Assembly (NCBI RefSeq): GCF_011170125.1
Contig: NZ_BLLN01000002.1
Coordinates: 777,501 to 841,500 of the forward strand
DNA from: Streptomyces diastaticus subsp. diastaticus
GTDB taxonomy: Bacteria; Actinomycetota; Actinomycetes; Streptomycetales; Streptomycetaceae
Length of the DNA: 64,000 nucleotides
Direction: 5' to 3'
The notes below the pieces were generated by a model. The model saw only the letters and a program-made list of their open reading frames with translations, ran no database searches and was not told where the DNA came from. Position 1 is the first letter of the stretch. Each line of letters opens with the position of its first letter. The position numbers and the translations under genes are program-made. This document shows positions 46,819-55,513 of the stretch, piece by piece.

Positions 46819-48438
46819 ATGCCGCAGTACCTCCGCACCGCCCTCGCCGCCGCGACCGCCGCCGTCCTCACCGGCGGACTCCTCACCGTGGCGCCCGCGG
46901 CCACCGCGGCCCCCGGCGCCCCGGCGGCCCCGGCCACCGGACCGGACTTCGACGGCGACGGCTACGCGGACGCCGTGGTCTCCGCGCCCCGGGCCACCGT
47001 GGAGGGCAGGCCGGCCGCCGGACAGCTCGCGATCATCTACGGCGGGCCCGAGGGGAATCGTTACGCCACGATCCACCAGGGCAGCCCCGGCGTCCCCGGC
47101 GACCCGGAGCCCTACGACCACTTCGGCGCCGACCACGCCTGGGGCGACTTCGACGGCGACGGCTACGACGACCTGATCACCGGCGCCCCCGGCGAGGACA
47201 TCGGCGACGACCACAACACCGGTACCGCCGTCATCCTCTGGGGCTCCCCCTCCGGCCTGGTCGGCGGCACCACCCTGAAGGACCCGCGTCCCGGCAGCCA
47301 CGACGGCTTCGGCGCCCCCGTCACCACCGGCGACTTCGACGGCGACGGCCGCACCGACATAGCCGTCGGCGCCGCCTACGGCTACGCCTCCGTCGACGTC
47401 TTCCTCGGCGGCGTCACCCGGGACGGCACCCCCGGCTCCCACCGCGTCGTCACCCCGCCCCTGCACGGCCGCTTCGGCCTCGGCGCCCGCTCGCTCGGCG
47501 CCGGCGACCTGAACGGCGACGGCAAGGACGACCTCCTCGTCGACGGGTACGCCGCCGACGACGCCCGCCCCACCACCTTCTGGCTCCCCGGCACCGCCGA
47601 GGGCCCCACCACCACCGGCACCCAGCGCCTGCCCGGCGGGCCGATCGGCGCGGTCGGCGACACCGACGGCGACGGTCACGACGAGGTCATCCTCGGCACC
47701 GACCCCGCCGAGGCCGCCGACGGCCCCACCGAACTGGCGCCGCCCAAGGACCCGAAGACCGCCAAGCCCCGCGAGGACACCCCCGAGGCCAGGGCCCGCG
47801 AGGCCGCCGAGAAGGTCAAGAACTCCAAGGCCGAGGCCGCCGCCGAGGCCCCCCGCTCCCCGGCCGTCGACGAGCCCGCCCGCCCCAGCGAACTCGGCGG
47901 CTCCGTCCGCATCGTGCACGGCACCGCCGAGGGCCCCGCCCACGGCCTGGTCCGCACCCTCACCCCGGAGACCGTCGGTGTCCCCGGCAACGTCGAGAAG
48001 GGCGACGCCTTCGGCGCCTCACTCGCCCTCGGCGACCTCGACGGCGACGGCCACCCCGACCTGCTCGTCGGCGTCCCCGGCGAGCACATCGACGGTGTCC
48101 CCGAGACCGGCGCCGTCATCGCCCTCTACGGCGACACCGACGGCTCCGGCCTCACCGGCGACGGCGCCCGCTCCCTCCACCAGGACGTCCGCCCCTTCCG
48201 CGACGGGAACGAGCCCGGCGACCGCTTCGGCAGCGCCGTCCTCCTCACCGACCTCGACGGCGACGGCCTCGCGGACCCCGTCATCGGCGCATCGGGCGAG
48301 AACGCCGGCAACGGCTCCTTCCACCTCGCCCGCGCCACCAAGAGCCGCAAGCTCACCGACCCGTCCGTCCTGTTCGTCTCCACCCTCGGCGTCTCCACCG
48401 AGGGCGCGCCGGAGCTGGGCAGCCGCATCTCGGGCTGA
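46819..48438 (+). CDS. Secreted FG-GAP (integrin-alpha-like) repeat protein
   Basis: 539 residues with a Sec signal (TALAAATAAVLTGGLLTVAPAATAA, cut near residue 31). Classic FG-GAP blades combine a phenylalanyl-glycyl start with a calcium loop, such as DHFGADHAWGDFDGDGYDDLITGAPGED and DAFGASLALGDLDGDGHPDLLVGVPGE, seven or so in all. A Lys/Glu/Ala-rich insert (about 305-350) interrupts the propeller between blades. It has no lipobox, so is probably released or wall-bound. It lies 177 bases after the lipoprotein gene and probably works with it. Confidence 0.87.
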   Translation: MPQYLRTALAAATAAVLTGGLLTVAPAATAAPGAPAAPATGPDFDGDGYADAVVSAPRATVEGRPAAGQLAIIYGGPEGNRYATIHQGSPGVPGDPEPYDHFGADHAWGDFDGDGYDDLITGAPGEDIGDDHNTGTAVILWGSPSGLVGGTTLKDPRPGSHDGFGAPVTTGDFDGDGRTDIAVGAAYGYASVDVFLGGVTRDGTPGSHRVVTPPLHGRFGLGARSLGAGDLNGDGKDDLLVDGYAADDARPTTFWLPGTAEGPTTTGTQRLPGGPIGAVGDTDGDGHDEVILGTDPAEAADGPTELAPPKDPKTAKPREDTPEARAREAAEKVKNSKAEAAAEAPRSPAVDEPARPSELGGSVRIVHGTAEGPAHGLVRTLTPETVGVPGNVEKGDAFGASLALGDLDGDGHPDLLVGVPGEHIDGVPETGAVIALYGDTDGSGLTGDGARSLHQDVRPFRDGNEPGDRFGSAVLLTDLDGDGLADPVIGASGENAGNGSFHLARATKSRKLTDPSVLFVSTLGVSTEGAPELGSRISG

Positions 48439-48737
48439 GCCGGGGACCGTCCCGCGGTCCACGCCCTGCTCCGGACACGGCCGGCGCGACGGCCCGGCCC
48501 CACGCCGGGCCGCCCGGGAACCCCGGCACGAGCGGACCTCCGTCCGGCCCCGCTGCGAACCACCACGCGCCGGTGACCTGGGACCGCACACCACGCCCCC
48601 CGCCGGCCGGCGGCGAGGACGGCCGCCGGGGGACCCCTAGGGGTCCCCCGGCGGGGATGTCACAGCTCGGCCGCAAACGCCCCTTCCGCCAACTGCCCCC
48701 GGCGCGCGATCCGTCCGGACCGGGTACGTTCGACCAC
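48439..48737. other. Intergenic region with a long perfect palindrome
   Basis: 299 bases without a gene; holds the terminator-like palindrome at 48623-48654. Confidence 0.5.
48623..48654 (+). terminator. Perfect 32-base palindrome, probable terminator
   Basis: 16-base arms without a loop, centred on CCCCTAGGGG, 185 bases after the FG-GAP stop and 84 bases before the Yip1-like start. In RNA the centre would open to a four-base loop. Confidence 0.65.
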
Positions 48738-49718
48738 GTGGCTGGATTCAGGACCGGACGCGGCCGGGACAACCGCACCGACGGACCGCACGGACAACCG
48801 CGGCAGCAGCCGTACGGGCAGCAAGCCCCGTACGGTGGCGCGCCGACCCCGCCCGGCGGCGGCTACCAGGGGGGACCGCCCCCGCAGTGGCCGCAGGCCC
48901 ACGGCCAGGGCGAGCCGGAGTACTTCGGCGACCCGGGCCACGGCGGCCACCAGCCCTACCCTCCGCAGCAGCCCCATCCGCAGGGCGGTTACGGCTACCC
49001 GGCCCAGGACCCGTACGCGGGCCACCCCGGCCCCGACCCGTACGCCCGGCGCCCCCAGGCCCCGCACGACCCGTACGCGGCGCAGAACAACGCGGGCCAC
49101 ACCCAGGCCTTCTCCATCGACGAGCAGTACCACCACGGCGGCCCGCCCGAGGGCGAGGTCTACGCCGCCCCCAGCGGCCCCCGCCTGCCCTGGAAGGAGC
49201 TGCTGCGCGGGCTGGTCCTGCGCCCCGGCCCCACCTTCCTGCGGACGCGCGACCACCAGGTGTGGGGCCCCGCCCTCACCGTCACGCTCCTGTACGGCCT
49301 GCTCGCCATCTTCGGCTTCGACGGCGCCCGTGACGACGTCATCAACGCCACCCTCTCCACGGCGATCCCGTACGTCCTGACCACCGCCGTGGCGTTCACC
49401 CTGAGCGCCTTCATCCTCGGTACCGTCACCCACACCCTCGCCCGCCAGCTCGGCGGGGCCGGCTCCTGGCAGCCGACGGTGGGCCTGTCGATGCTGATCA
49501 TGACTCTGACCGACGTGCCGCGCCTGCTGCCCGCCGTCTTCATGGGCGGTGACGCCTCAGTCGTCCAGATCATCGGCTGGCTCACCTGGCTCGCCGCCGG
49601 CGCCCTGTTCACCTCGATGGTCGCCAAGTCCCACGACCTGCCCTGGCCCAAGGCGCTCGCCGCCTCCGCGATCCAGCTCCTGGCTCTGCTGTCGCTGATC
49701 AAGCTCGGCACCTTCTGA
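48738..49718 (+). CDS. Yip1-family membrane protein with Pro/Gly/Gln/Tyr-rich N-terminus
   Basis: 326 residues from a GTG. The first ~150 are disordered, rich in Pro, Gly, Gln, Tyr and His (DPYAxxP-type repeats). The remainder is a Yip1-like domain with five hydrophobic segments (ALTVTLLYGLLAIFGF, AIPYVLTTAVAFTLSAFILG, VGLSMLIMTLTDVPRLLPAVF, IIGWLTWLAAGALFTSMVA, ASAIQLLALLSLIKL). Function in bacteria is unknown. A strong hairpin follows the stop. Confidence 0.82.
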   Translation: MAGFRTGRGRDNRTDGPHGQPRQQPYGQQAPYGGAPTPPGGGYQGGPPPQWPQAHGQGEPEYFGDPGHGGHQPYPPQQPHPQGGYGYPAQDPYAGHPGPDPYARRPQAPHDPYAAQNNAGHTQAFSIDEQYHHGGPPEGEVYAAPSGPRLPWKELLRGLVLRPGPTFLRTRDHQVWGPALTVTLLYGLLAIFGFDGARDDVINATLSTAIPYVLTTAVAFTLSAFILGTVTHTLARQLGGAGSWQPTVGLSMLIMTLTDVPRLLPAVFMGGDASVVQIIGWLTWLAAGALFTSMVAKSHDLPWPKALAASAIQLLALLSLIKLGTF

Positions 49719-49740
49719 GCACCGCCGCCACCAGCCGGTA

Positions 49741-49786
49741 CGCCTGAGGGCCCGGACACCGACGACGGTGTCCGGGCCCTCAGGCG
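49741..49786. terminator. Bidirectional terminator between convergent genes
   Basis: A perfect 20-base stem (49741-49760, 49767-49786) with the loop GACGAC lies between the rightward Yip1-like gene and the leftward phosphoribosyltransferase gene. Confidence 0.9.
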
Positions 49787-49802
49787 TGCGGCCGCGCAGT
49801 GC

Positions 49803-50312
49803 TCAGGCGTCGAGCACCTGGCCCTCGCGCTTCACCACGGGAGGCAGGACGCTCCACGGGAAGTTGATCCACTCCTCGGTCCGCTTCCACACGTACTCGC
49901 ACTTCACCAGCGACTGCGACTTCTCGTAGATCACGGCGGAGCGCACCTCGGCGACCTCGCCGACGCAGAAGTCGTGCACCAGCTTCAGCGTCTTGCCGGT
50001 GTCGGCGACGTCGTCCGCGATGAGGACCTTCTTGTCGGTGAAGTCGATCGCGTTCGGCACCGGCGCCAGCATGACCGGCATCTCCAGCGTCTCGCCCACC
50101 CCGGTGTAGAACTCCACGTTCACCAGGTGGATGTTCTTGCAGTCCAGCGCGTACGCCAGGCCGCCCGCGACGAAGACCCCGCCGCGCGCGATGGACAGCA
50201 CGACGTCCGGCTCGTAGCCGTCGTCGGCGATGGTCTGGGCCAGCTCACGGATGGCCGTGCCGAAGGTCTCGTACGTGAGGTTCTCGCGAACGTCGCTCAT
50301 GCCGGGTATCAC
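49803..50312 (-). CDS. Phosphoribosyltransferase
   Basis: 169 residues. The PRPP-binding loop [17 protein letters not shown] (about 95-111) is a clear type I PRTase motif, preceded by [20 protein letters not shown] (about 37-56). The closest pattern is xanthine/hypoxanthine-type salvage enzymes, but the base specificity is not readable. The GTG at 50312 overlaps the dcd stop (GTGA), giving coupling; an in-frame ATG lies at 50300. It sits in one transcription unit with dCTP deaminase. Confidence 0.9.
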   Translation of the reverse strand: MIPGMSDVRENLTYETFGTAIRELAQTIADDGYEPDVVLSIARGGVFVAGGLAYALDCKNIHLVNVEFYTGVGETLEMPVMLAPVPNAIDFTDKKVLIADDVADTGKTLKLVHDFCVGEVAEVRSAVIYEKSQSLVKCEYVWKRTEEWINFPWSVLPPVVKREGQVLDA

Positions 50313-50884
50313 ACCTGCGTCCGATGGAAGTTGAGATAGGAACGCGAGGCGGTCGGCCCGCGCTGCCCCTGGTAACGGGACCCGTACCGCTCCGAGCCGT
50401 ACGGGAACTCGGAGGGCGAGGAGAGCCGGAACATGCAGAGTTGCCCGATCTTCATCCCCGGCCAGAGCTTGATGGGCAGCGTCGCCAGATTCGACAGCTC
50501 CAGCGTCACGTGCCCGGAGAAGCCCGGGTCGATGAAGCCCGCGGTGGAGTGCGTCACCAGACCCAGCCGCCCGAGCGAACTCTTCCCCTCCAGCCGCGAG
50601 GCCAGGTCGTCGGGGAGCGAGATCACCTCGTACGTCGAGGCGAGCACGAACTCCCCCGGGTGCAGGATGAACGGCTCGTCGCCCGGGGGCTCCACCGTCC
50701 GCGTCAGCCCGTCCTGCTCCACGGAGGGGTCGATGTGGGGGTACAGGTGGTTCTCGAACACCCGGAAGAACCGGTCGAGACGCACGTCGATACTCGACGG
50801 CTGCACCATCTCGGGCTCGTACGGATCGATCCGTACCCGCCCGGCGTCGATCTCGGCCCGGATGTCATTGTCTGAGAGAAGCAC
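50309..50884 (-). CDS. dcd: dCTP deaminase (possibly bifunctional with dUTPase activity)
   Basis: 191 residues, full family length. Marks: [37 protein letters not shown] at the N-terminus, [35 protein letters not shown] (about 98-132; Ser-Arg of the nucleotide site, Glu general base) and the C-terminal [11 protein letters not shown] lid. In mycobacteria this enzyme makes dUMP directly from dCTP. The GTG start encodes the conserved first residues; GTGA overlap couples it to the phosphoribosyltransferase gene. Confidence 0.95.
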   Translation of the reverse strand: MLLSDNDIRAEIDAGRVRIDPYEPEMVQPSSIDVRLDRFFRVFENHLYPHIDPSVEQDGLTRTVEPPGDEPFILHPGEFVLASTYEVISLPDDLASRLEGKSSLGRLGLVTHSTAGFIDPGFSGHVTLELSNLATLPIKLWPGMKIGQLCMFRLSSPSEFPYGSERYGSRYQGQRGPTASRSYLNFHRTQV

Positions 50885-50951
50885 GCACCGAGGATACGCA
50901 GAGCGCGCGGGCCCGCCCCAACCGGACGGCCCCGCGCGCAGGTGACTCTTC

Positions 50952-51122
50952 TTACGCGGTCCCGCGTGCCCACGCCACGGGCACCGCCTGCCTCAGCCGC
51001 GCGCACCGCGGACAGCGGATCAGCCGCCCCGGCCCGATCCGCCCGGTCCCGAGCTGCTGCATCGGAAACGAAGCGGTGCTGAACACGTGCCCATCGGCAC
51101 AGCGGACGACGGTCTGCTCCAT
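50952..51122 (-). CDS. Small zinc-ribbon-like protein
   Basis: 56 residues from the ATG at 51122. It has [10 protein letters not shown] near the N-terminus and [10 protein letters not shown] in the C-terminal half, a Cx3H ... Cx2C arrangement that could hold one zinc. The middle is [14 protein letters not shown] know it only as a small actinobacterial hypothetical. The frame extends upstream, but the extra residues are Gly/Ala-rich and unlikely to be coding. Confidence 0.6.
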   Translation of the reverse strand: MEQTVVRCADGHVFSTASFPMQQLGTGRIGPGRLIRCPRCARLRQAVPVAWARGTA

Positions 51123-51371
51123 CAAAGTCCCAGAGTCCTTCCCCACGAGCCCGTCACACATCCCGGCGTCGACGCCGGGAGCCCGCCTGCCCGCCCCCGG
51201 CCGTCCCACGCCCGAGGGCACATTACGGGACGAACCCCCCGCCCCGCCGACGCCACCCCCGCCCGCACACCGTACGCCCGCCGCACACACGAGAGCCCCC
51301 GCCCTGGACGGCGGGGGCTCGGCATGAGGTAAGGTGACGAGCGATCCGATCCCTTCGGGGAAGTGGATCTC

Positions 51372-51445
51372 GCGGGTGTAGTTTAATGGTAGAACATGAG
51401 CTTCCCAAGCTCAGAGCGCGAGTTCGATTCTCGTCACCCGCTCCA
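51372..51445 (+). tRNA. tRNA-Gly (anticodon CCC)
   Basis: The acceptor stem GCGGGTG (51372-51378) pairs with CACCCGC (51435-51441). The anticodon arm is TGAGC-TTCCCAA-GCTCA, giving anticodon CCC. The T loop is TTCGATT. Discriminator T is at 51442, followed by a genomically encoded CCA (51443-51445). It reads GGG codons. Confidence 0.97.
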
Positions 51446-52026
51446 CGACTAAGGCCCTGGTCTCTGACCGGGGCCTTGTTCATGGGCCGGGCCGCCTTCG
51501 CGGTACGGGCTGTTCCGCCGAGGAGCGCGGTGTCAGCCGCGTCGCGGACTCGGGTGGCGGGAGGCGGCCAGGCAGGGCGAGGGCCGCGTCGGCTCGGTGC
51601 GACCGTGGGTCTTGCCGGCGTCGCCGCGAGAAGCCGGATGTCCAGACCCCGCACTGTGACGAGGCGCGGCCGGCCGGAGGGCGCGGCTCCGGCCGGGTGG
51701 GCGGTGCCGGGGCCAGGCCACCGGATCCGCGGGAGCGGCGCCGTGCCGCCCGCCGCGGGCCGGACGGCGAACCGGCCGCTCGCGGCCAGGAGTGGCGCGG
51801 GTCACTCGTTTCTGCCCGTTCCCCTTGGAATGCCGCGCCCGTCCCGTGCGCTGCCTTTCTGAGGGGAACGGTGCGCCGTGCCCTGTTTCGGCGTGCGCTG
51901 GGCGATGGGGCTCGGCGTGGCCGGGGCGCCCGGTGCCTGAGGTCGCGGTGGCCGGGGTCCGGCCTGCCTGTCCGTCCGCCCGTACGTGACCGTTCAGCAC
52001 GATCGTCCTCCCGGAGGTACCCCGCC
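51446..52026. other. Intergenic region between tRNA-Gly and the MFS gene
   Basis: 581 bases. Apart from the tRNA terminator (51451-51477) I see no gene; the MFS reading frame is open through much of it but its residues are not transporter-like. Confidence 0.45.
51451..51477 (+). terminator. Terminator after tRNA-Gly
   Basis: A 12-base stem (51451-51462, 51466-51477) with one T-G wobble and loop TCT, followed by GTT, five bases after the encoded CCA. Confidence 0.75.
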
Positions 52027-53280
52027 ATGCCCTTGGCCCTGCTCGCGCTCGCCGTCGTCGCCTTCGGGATAGGCACGACCGAGTTCGTCTCGATGGGTCT
52101 GCTGCCGCAGATCGCCGACGGGGTCGGGGTGTCCGTGCCGCAGGCGGGCAACCTCGTCTCCGCGTACGCGCTCGGGGTGGTCGTGGGAGCACCGCTGCTC
52201 ACGGGGCTCGGGGCGAAGATCCCGCACAAGAGGCTGTTGCTGCTGCTGGCGGGGTTGTTCGTGGTCGGGAACGTCGCCTCCGCGGTGGCGCCCGGGTTCG
52301 GGACGCTGTTCGCGGCGCGGGTGCTGGCGGGGTTGCCGCACGGGGCGCTGTTCGGGGTCGGGGCCGTGGTCGCCTCGCGGCTGGTCGCGCCGGAGCGGGC
52401 CGCGCGGGCGGTGTCGACGATGTTCCTCGGCCTGACGGTGGCCAACATCGTCGGGGTGCCCGCCGGGACCGCGCTGGGGCAGCAGTTCGGGTGGCGTTCG
52501 GCGTACCTCGCGGTCGCCGTGATCGGCCTCGTCGCGCTGGCGTCCCTGGCCCGGCTCGTCCCGCACCAGCCGCGTGCCGAGGGCGCCGGCATCCGGCACG
52601 AGCTGAAGGCGATGGGCAACCGGCACATCGCGATCGGCCTGGCCACCGCCGTCGTCGGCTTCGGCGGCTGCTTCGCCGTCTACAGCTACCTGGTGCCGAT
52701 GCTCACGGAGGTCACCGGCATGGCGTCCTCGTCGACGACGCTGGTCCTGGCGCTCTACGGCGTGGGCATGACACTGGGCACGCTGCTCGCCGGGCCGATG
52801 ACCGACCGGGCGCTGCGCCCGACGCTGTACGGCGGGCTGGCGGTCATGGCGGTCGTGCTGTTCGCCTTCTACTTCGCGGTGCAGCACACCGTGACCGCTC
52901 TGGTCTGCGTGCTGCTGATCGGCGCCATGGGCTCCTTCATCACCACCCCGGTCCAGATGCTGCTCATGGCCAAGGCCGAACAGGCCCCGACCATGGCGGC
53001 CGCCTCCAACCACTCCGCCTTCAACCTCGCCAACGCGGGCGGCGCCTGGCTCGGCGGCCTGGTCATCTCCGCGGGCTGGGGCTGGGCCTCGCCCGCGCTG
53101 GTCGGGGCCTCGCTGGCGGCTGTGGGGCTGGGGCTGGCCGTCGTCGGCGGAGTGATGGACGGGGGGCGCGGCCCCAAGGAGCGCGGTGAGCGGTCGACGG
53201 TGGTGGCGGGGGCCGGCGCCGATGCCGGTTCCGCCCCCGGCGTCGGCGCCCAGGTGGCCGAAGCCGAGCGGGCGGGGTAG
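52027..53280 (+). CDS. MFS transporter, DHA1/AraJ-like with 12 helices
   Basis: 417 residues from the ATG at 52027 (GGAGG upstream). It begins directly in helix 1 (LALLALAVVAFGIGTTEFVSMGLLPQIA, the AraJ/YdhP-type GTTEF motif). Motif A lies in the loop after helix 2 (LGAKIPHKRLLL), and the second half repeats the fold (LAGPMTDRALRPTLY). The tail after helix 12 is polar. It probably exports sugars, arabinose-like compounds or drugs; the substrate is unknown. Confidence 0.9.
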   Translation: MPLALLALAVVAFGIGTTEFVSMGLLPQIADGVGVSVPQAGNLVSAYALGVVVGAPLLTGLGAKIPHKRLLLLLAGLFVVGNVASAVAPGFGTLFAARVLAGLPHGALFGVGAVVASRLVAPERAARAVSTMFLGLTVANIVGVPAGTALGQQFGWRSAYLAVAVIGLVALASLARLVPHQPRAEGAGIRHELKAMGNRHIAIGLATAVVGFGGCFAVYSYLVPMLTEVTGMASSSTTLVLALYGVGMTLGTLLAGPMTDRALRPTLYGGLAVMAVVLFAFYFAVQHTVTALVCVLLIGAMGSFITTPVQMLLMAKAEQAPTMAAASNHSAFNLANAGGAWLGGLVISAGWGWASPALVGASLAAVGLGLAVVGGVMDGGRGPKERGERSTVVAGAGADAGSAPGVGAQVAEAERAG

Positions 53281-53377
53281 CCGCGAACGGCTGAGGCCGA
53301 CGCTCACACCCCGGTCGTCGACCCGGGCCGCACGATCATCAGCACCACCGCCGTTCCCGGGCGCCTGCCGGCACCTG
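53281..53377. other. Gap after the MFS gene
   Basis: Short region; nothing recognisable. With the low-confidence frame that follows, 53281-53920 would be a 640-base gene-poor stretch. Confidence 0.4.
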
Positions 53378-53749
53378 GTGCGCGGCGCGACGGGTCAGGA
53401 CGGCGTGTTCGCGCACCTCGCGTACCAGGTGGCGGTGCGCCTGTCGGCCGCGGCCGGGGTCGCGGTGCCGCTCGCGGTGCCGGCGCCGGCGGCCGGTGGG
53501 GCGTGGGGGCGGCTGCTGCCGGCCGCGGAACGGCTGCCGGCGGCGGTCGCCCGGACGGGTACGGCGGCGAGCGCCGCCATGGCGGCGACCACGCTCGCCC
53601 TGGCCGTCGCCGCCCTCCTCGCCGGACAGTGGCCGCCGGCTGTGCCGGCCGGGGCGCTCGCGGCCGCCTCGCACGCCGCCGTGGCGGGTTCGGCCCGCGC
53701 CTGCCGGGAGCGCCCGCGGCTGACGGAAGGGGTGGCGGTGGCGGTGTAG
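53378..53749 (+). CDS. Doubtful 123-residue Ala-rich protein
   Basis: From a GTG at 53378 the frame has almost exclusively G/C third positions and includes one hydrophobic stretch (MAATTLALAVAALLAG, about 67-82). There is no ribosome site and no recognisable family, and an antisense frame is also open. It may be a small membrane protein or a composition artefact. Confidence 0.3.
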   Translation: MRGATGQDGVFAHLAYQVAVRLSAAAGVAVPLAVPAPAAGGAWGRLLPAAERLPAAVARTGTAASAAMAATTLALAVAALLAGQWPPAVPAGALAAASHAAVAGSARACRERPRLTEGVAVAV

Positions 53750-53920
53750 GGGTGGTCCGCGCCCGAGCCGGACAGGGGGGATTTCCCCACCCCCGGCCCG
53801 CCCGGCCGCACCATGGCGGCCGGGGGCGCCGGCGCGGGATCGTGGGAGACGTGCCGGAGCGGTGGGAACGCCGCTTCCGGCCGCCCCCACTCCGCTCCCG
53901 CTCCCGGATTCGAGGTCCCC

Positions 53921-54619
53921 ATGGCCATCGCCGACGCGCCCACTGCCGACGCCCCCACCCTCTGCCCGCCGCCGGACGCGGCCGGGCGGCCGGCCGCCCC
54001 CGTGCGCCGTGGACCGCTGTCGTCGGTGGCCTGGCGGGAGTACGGGTACGTGTTCAGCTCGTTCCCGGTCGCGATCGCCGGCTTCGTCTTCGCCGTCACG
54101 CTGTTCTCGCTCGGTGCCGGCCTCGCGATCACCGTGCTCGGGCTGCCCGTGCTGGTGGCACTGCTGGCCGGGGCGCGGCTGCTCGGCGCGGGGGAGCGGG
54201 AGCGGGCCGCCGCCCGGCTGGGGCTGCGGACGGTGGCACCCGTGCCGGCTCCCAAGGGCGGGGTCAGGGAGCGGCTGGCGGACCCGGCGGGGTGGAAGGC
54301 CGTGCTGTTCCAGTTCCTCATGTTCCCGTGGCGGATCGCCTCGTTCGTCGTGACGCTGACCTTCCTGGCGGCCGGCTGGACGGTGGCCCTGCTCCCGCTG
54401 TACGCCTGGGTCTTCCCGACCTTCGTCGGCTGGCCGGGCTACCGCCTCTTCGACTGGACCACCGACGCCGGCGTCCACCACGCCTACTACCTGGAGTCCT
54501 TCTGGCAGATCGGTGCCGCCTGCCTCGTCGGCATCGGACTGGTCCTGCTGACCCCGGTCCTGGTCCGGGCGATGAACCGGGTGGACCGGGCGGCCGTGCG
54601 GGGGATGCTGGCGGGGTGA
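53921..54619 (+). CDS. Sensor-domain membrane protein (actinobacterial putative sensor fold)
   Basis: 232 residues from the ATG at 53921 (GAGG five bases upstream). After a Pro-rich tail, four hydrophobic segments occur as two pairs: VAIAGFVFAVTLFSLGAGLAITVLGLPVLVALLAGARLL and IASFVVTLTFLAAGWTVALLPLYAW with a final IGAACLVGIGLVLLTPVLVRAM. This is the domain usually fused to histidine kinases in actinomycetes (PF13796-like); here it stands alone without a kinase. Function unknown. Confidence 0.8.
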   Translation: MAIADAPTADAPTLCPPPDAAGRPAAPVRRGPLSSVAWREYGYVFSSFPVAIAGFVFAVTLFSLGAGLAITVLGLPVLVALLAGARLLGAGERERAAARLGLRTVAPVPAPKGGVRERLADPAGWKAVLFQFLMFPWRIASFVVTLTFLAAGWTVALLPLYAWVFPTFVGWPGYRLFDWTTDAGVHHAYYLESFWQIGAACLVGIGLVLLTPVLVRAMNRVDRAAVRGMLAG

Positions 54620-54658
54620 GCCCGGCCGGGACCCCGGTGAGAGCCCGGACACGGGAAA

Positions 54659-54693
54659 CAGGCCCGGCCCCGCGTGAGCGGTGGCCGGGCCTG
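54659..54693. terminator. Terminator between convergent genes
   Basis: An 11-base perfect stem (54659-54669, 54683-54693) lies between the rightward sensor-domain gene and the leftward ABC exporter genes. Confidence 0.7.
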
Positions 54694-54712
54694 CTCGGCG
54701 GGCTGGGGGGCG

Positions 54713-55513
54713 TCAGCCCCGGCCCGCCCCCTGGAACCGCCGCACCGCCACGGCCATGAACACCGCCGTGATCACGAGGACGCACAGGACGGCGTACGGG
54801 AGGGCGTGCACGACCGGCCAGGTGTCGCGGGCGGGCGCGGTGGGTGGGGCGGGGTTGGCGAAGAGGGTGCGCAGGGCTGTGGCGGTGGCGGAGACCGGGT
54901 TCCAGTCGGCGACCGGCTGGAGGGGGGCGGGCAGAGTGGCCGTGGGGACGAACGCGGAGGAGAGGAAGGTGACGGGGAAGAGCCAGATGAGGCCCGCGCT
55001 CTGGGCGACCTCGACGCTGCGGGCGGTGAGGCCGATGGTGGCGCCGACCCAGGACATGGCGAAGGCGAAGGCGAGGATCAGCAGGTAGGCGAGGACGGCC
55101 TCGGGAAGGGTGCCGGCGATCCGCCAGCCGATGAGCAGGCCGCAGAGCGAGGTGACGGCGATGGTCAGCGCGCTCATGGTCAGGTCGGAGAGGGCGCGGC
55201 CGAGGATCACCGCCATCGGGGGCATCGGCAGGGAGCGGAAACGGTCGACGATGCCCCGGTCCAGGTCGCCCGCGAGGCCCAGCGCGGTGAAGGCGGCGTT
55301 GAAGGTGACGGCCTGGGCGAAGATGCCGCCCATCAGGTACGTGCGGTAGGCGTCGCCGCCGAGGCTGCCACCGAAGACGTAGGAGAGCAGCAGCACGAAC
55401 ATCACCGGCTGGATCAGGGCGGCGATGACCGAGCCGGGGGTGCGGCGGAGGTTCAGGAGGTTCCGCCAGGCGATGATCGAGGCGTCCCGGGCGACGCGGG
55501 TCACGGCTGCCAT
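54713..55513 (-). CDS. ABC-2 type exporter permease, DrrB-like
   Basis: 266 residues with six hydrophobic segments. The N-terminal RNLLNLRRTPGSVIAALIQPVMFVLLLSYVFGGSLGG and later GLIWLFPVTFLSSAFVPTATLPAPLQPVADWNPVSATATALRTL are typical of DrrB-like daunorubicin-type exporters. Its start overlaps the ATPase gene by 13 bases, so the pair is translationally coupled. At the end of an NRPS operon it most likely exports the peptide product. Confidence 0.92.
   Translation of the reverse strand: MAAVTRVARDASIIAWRNLLNLRRTPGSVIAALIQPVMFVLLLSYVFGGSLGGDAYRTYLMGGIFAQAVTFNAAFTALGLAGDLDRGIVDRFRSLPMPPMAVILGRALSDLTMSALTIAVTSLCGLLIGWRIAGTLPEAVLAYLLILAFAFAMSWVGATIGLTARSVEVAQSAGLIWLFPVTFLSSAFVPTATLPAPLQPVADWNPVSATATALRTLFANPAPPTAPARDTWPVVHALPYAVLCVLVITAVFMAVAVRRFQGAGRG

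Noticed and set aside
45154..47943. A 929-codon leftward open frame opposite the FG-GAP genes
   Set aside because: Its translation is a Gly/Val/Ala-rich antisense of the calcium-loop repeats; the rightward frames have signal peptides, motifs and sensible codon use.
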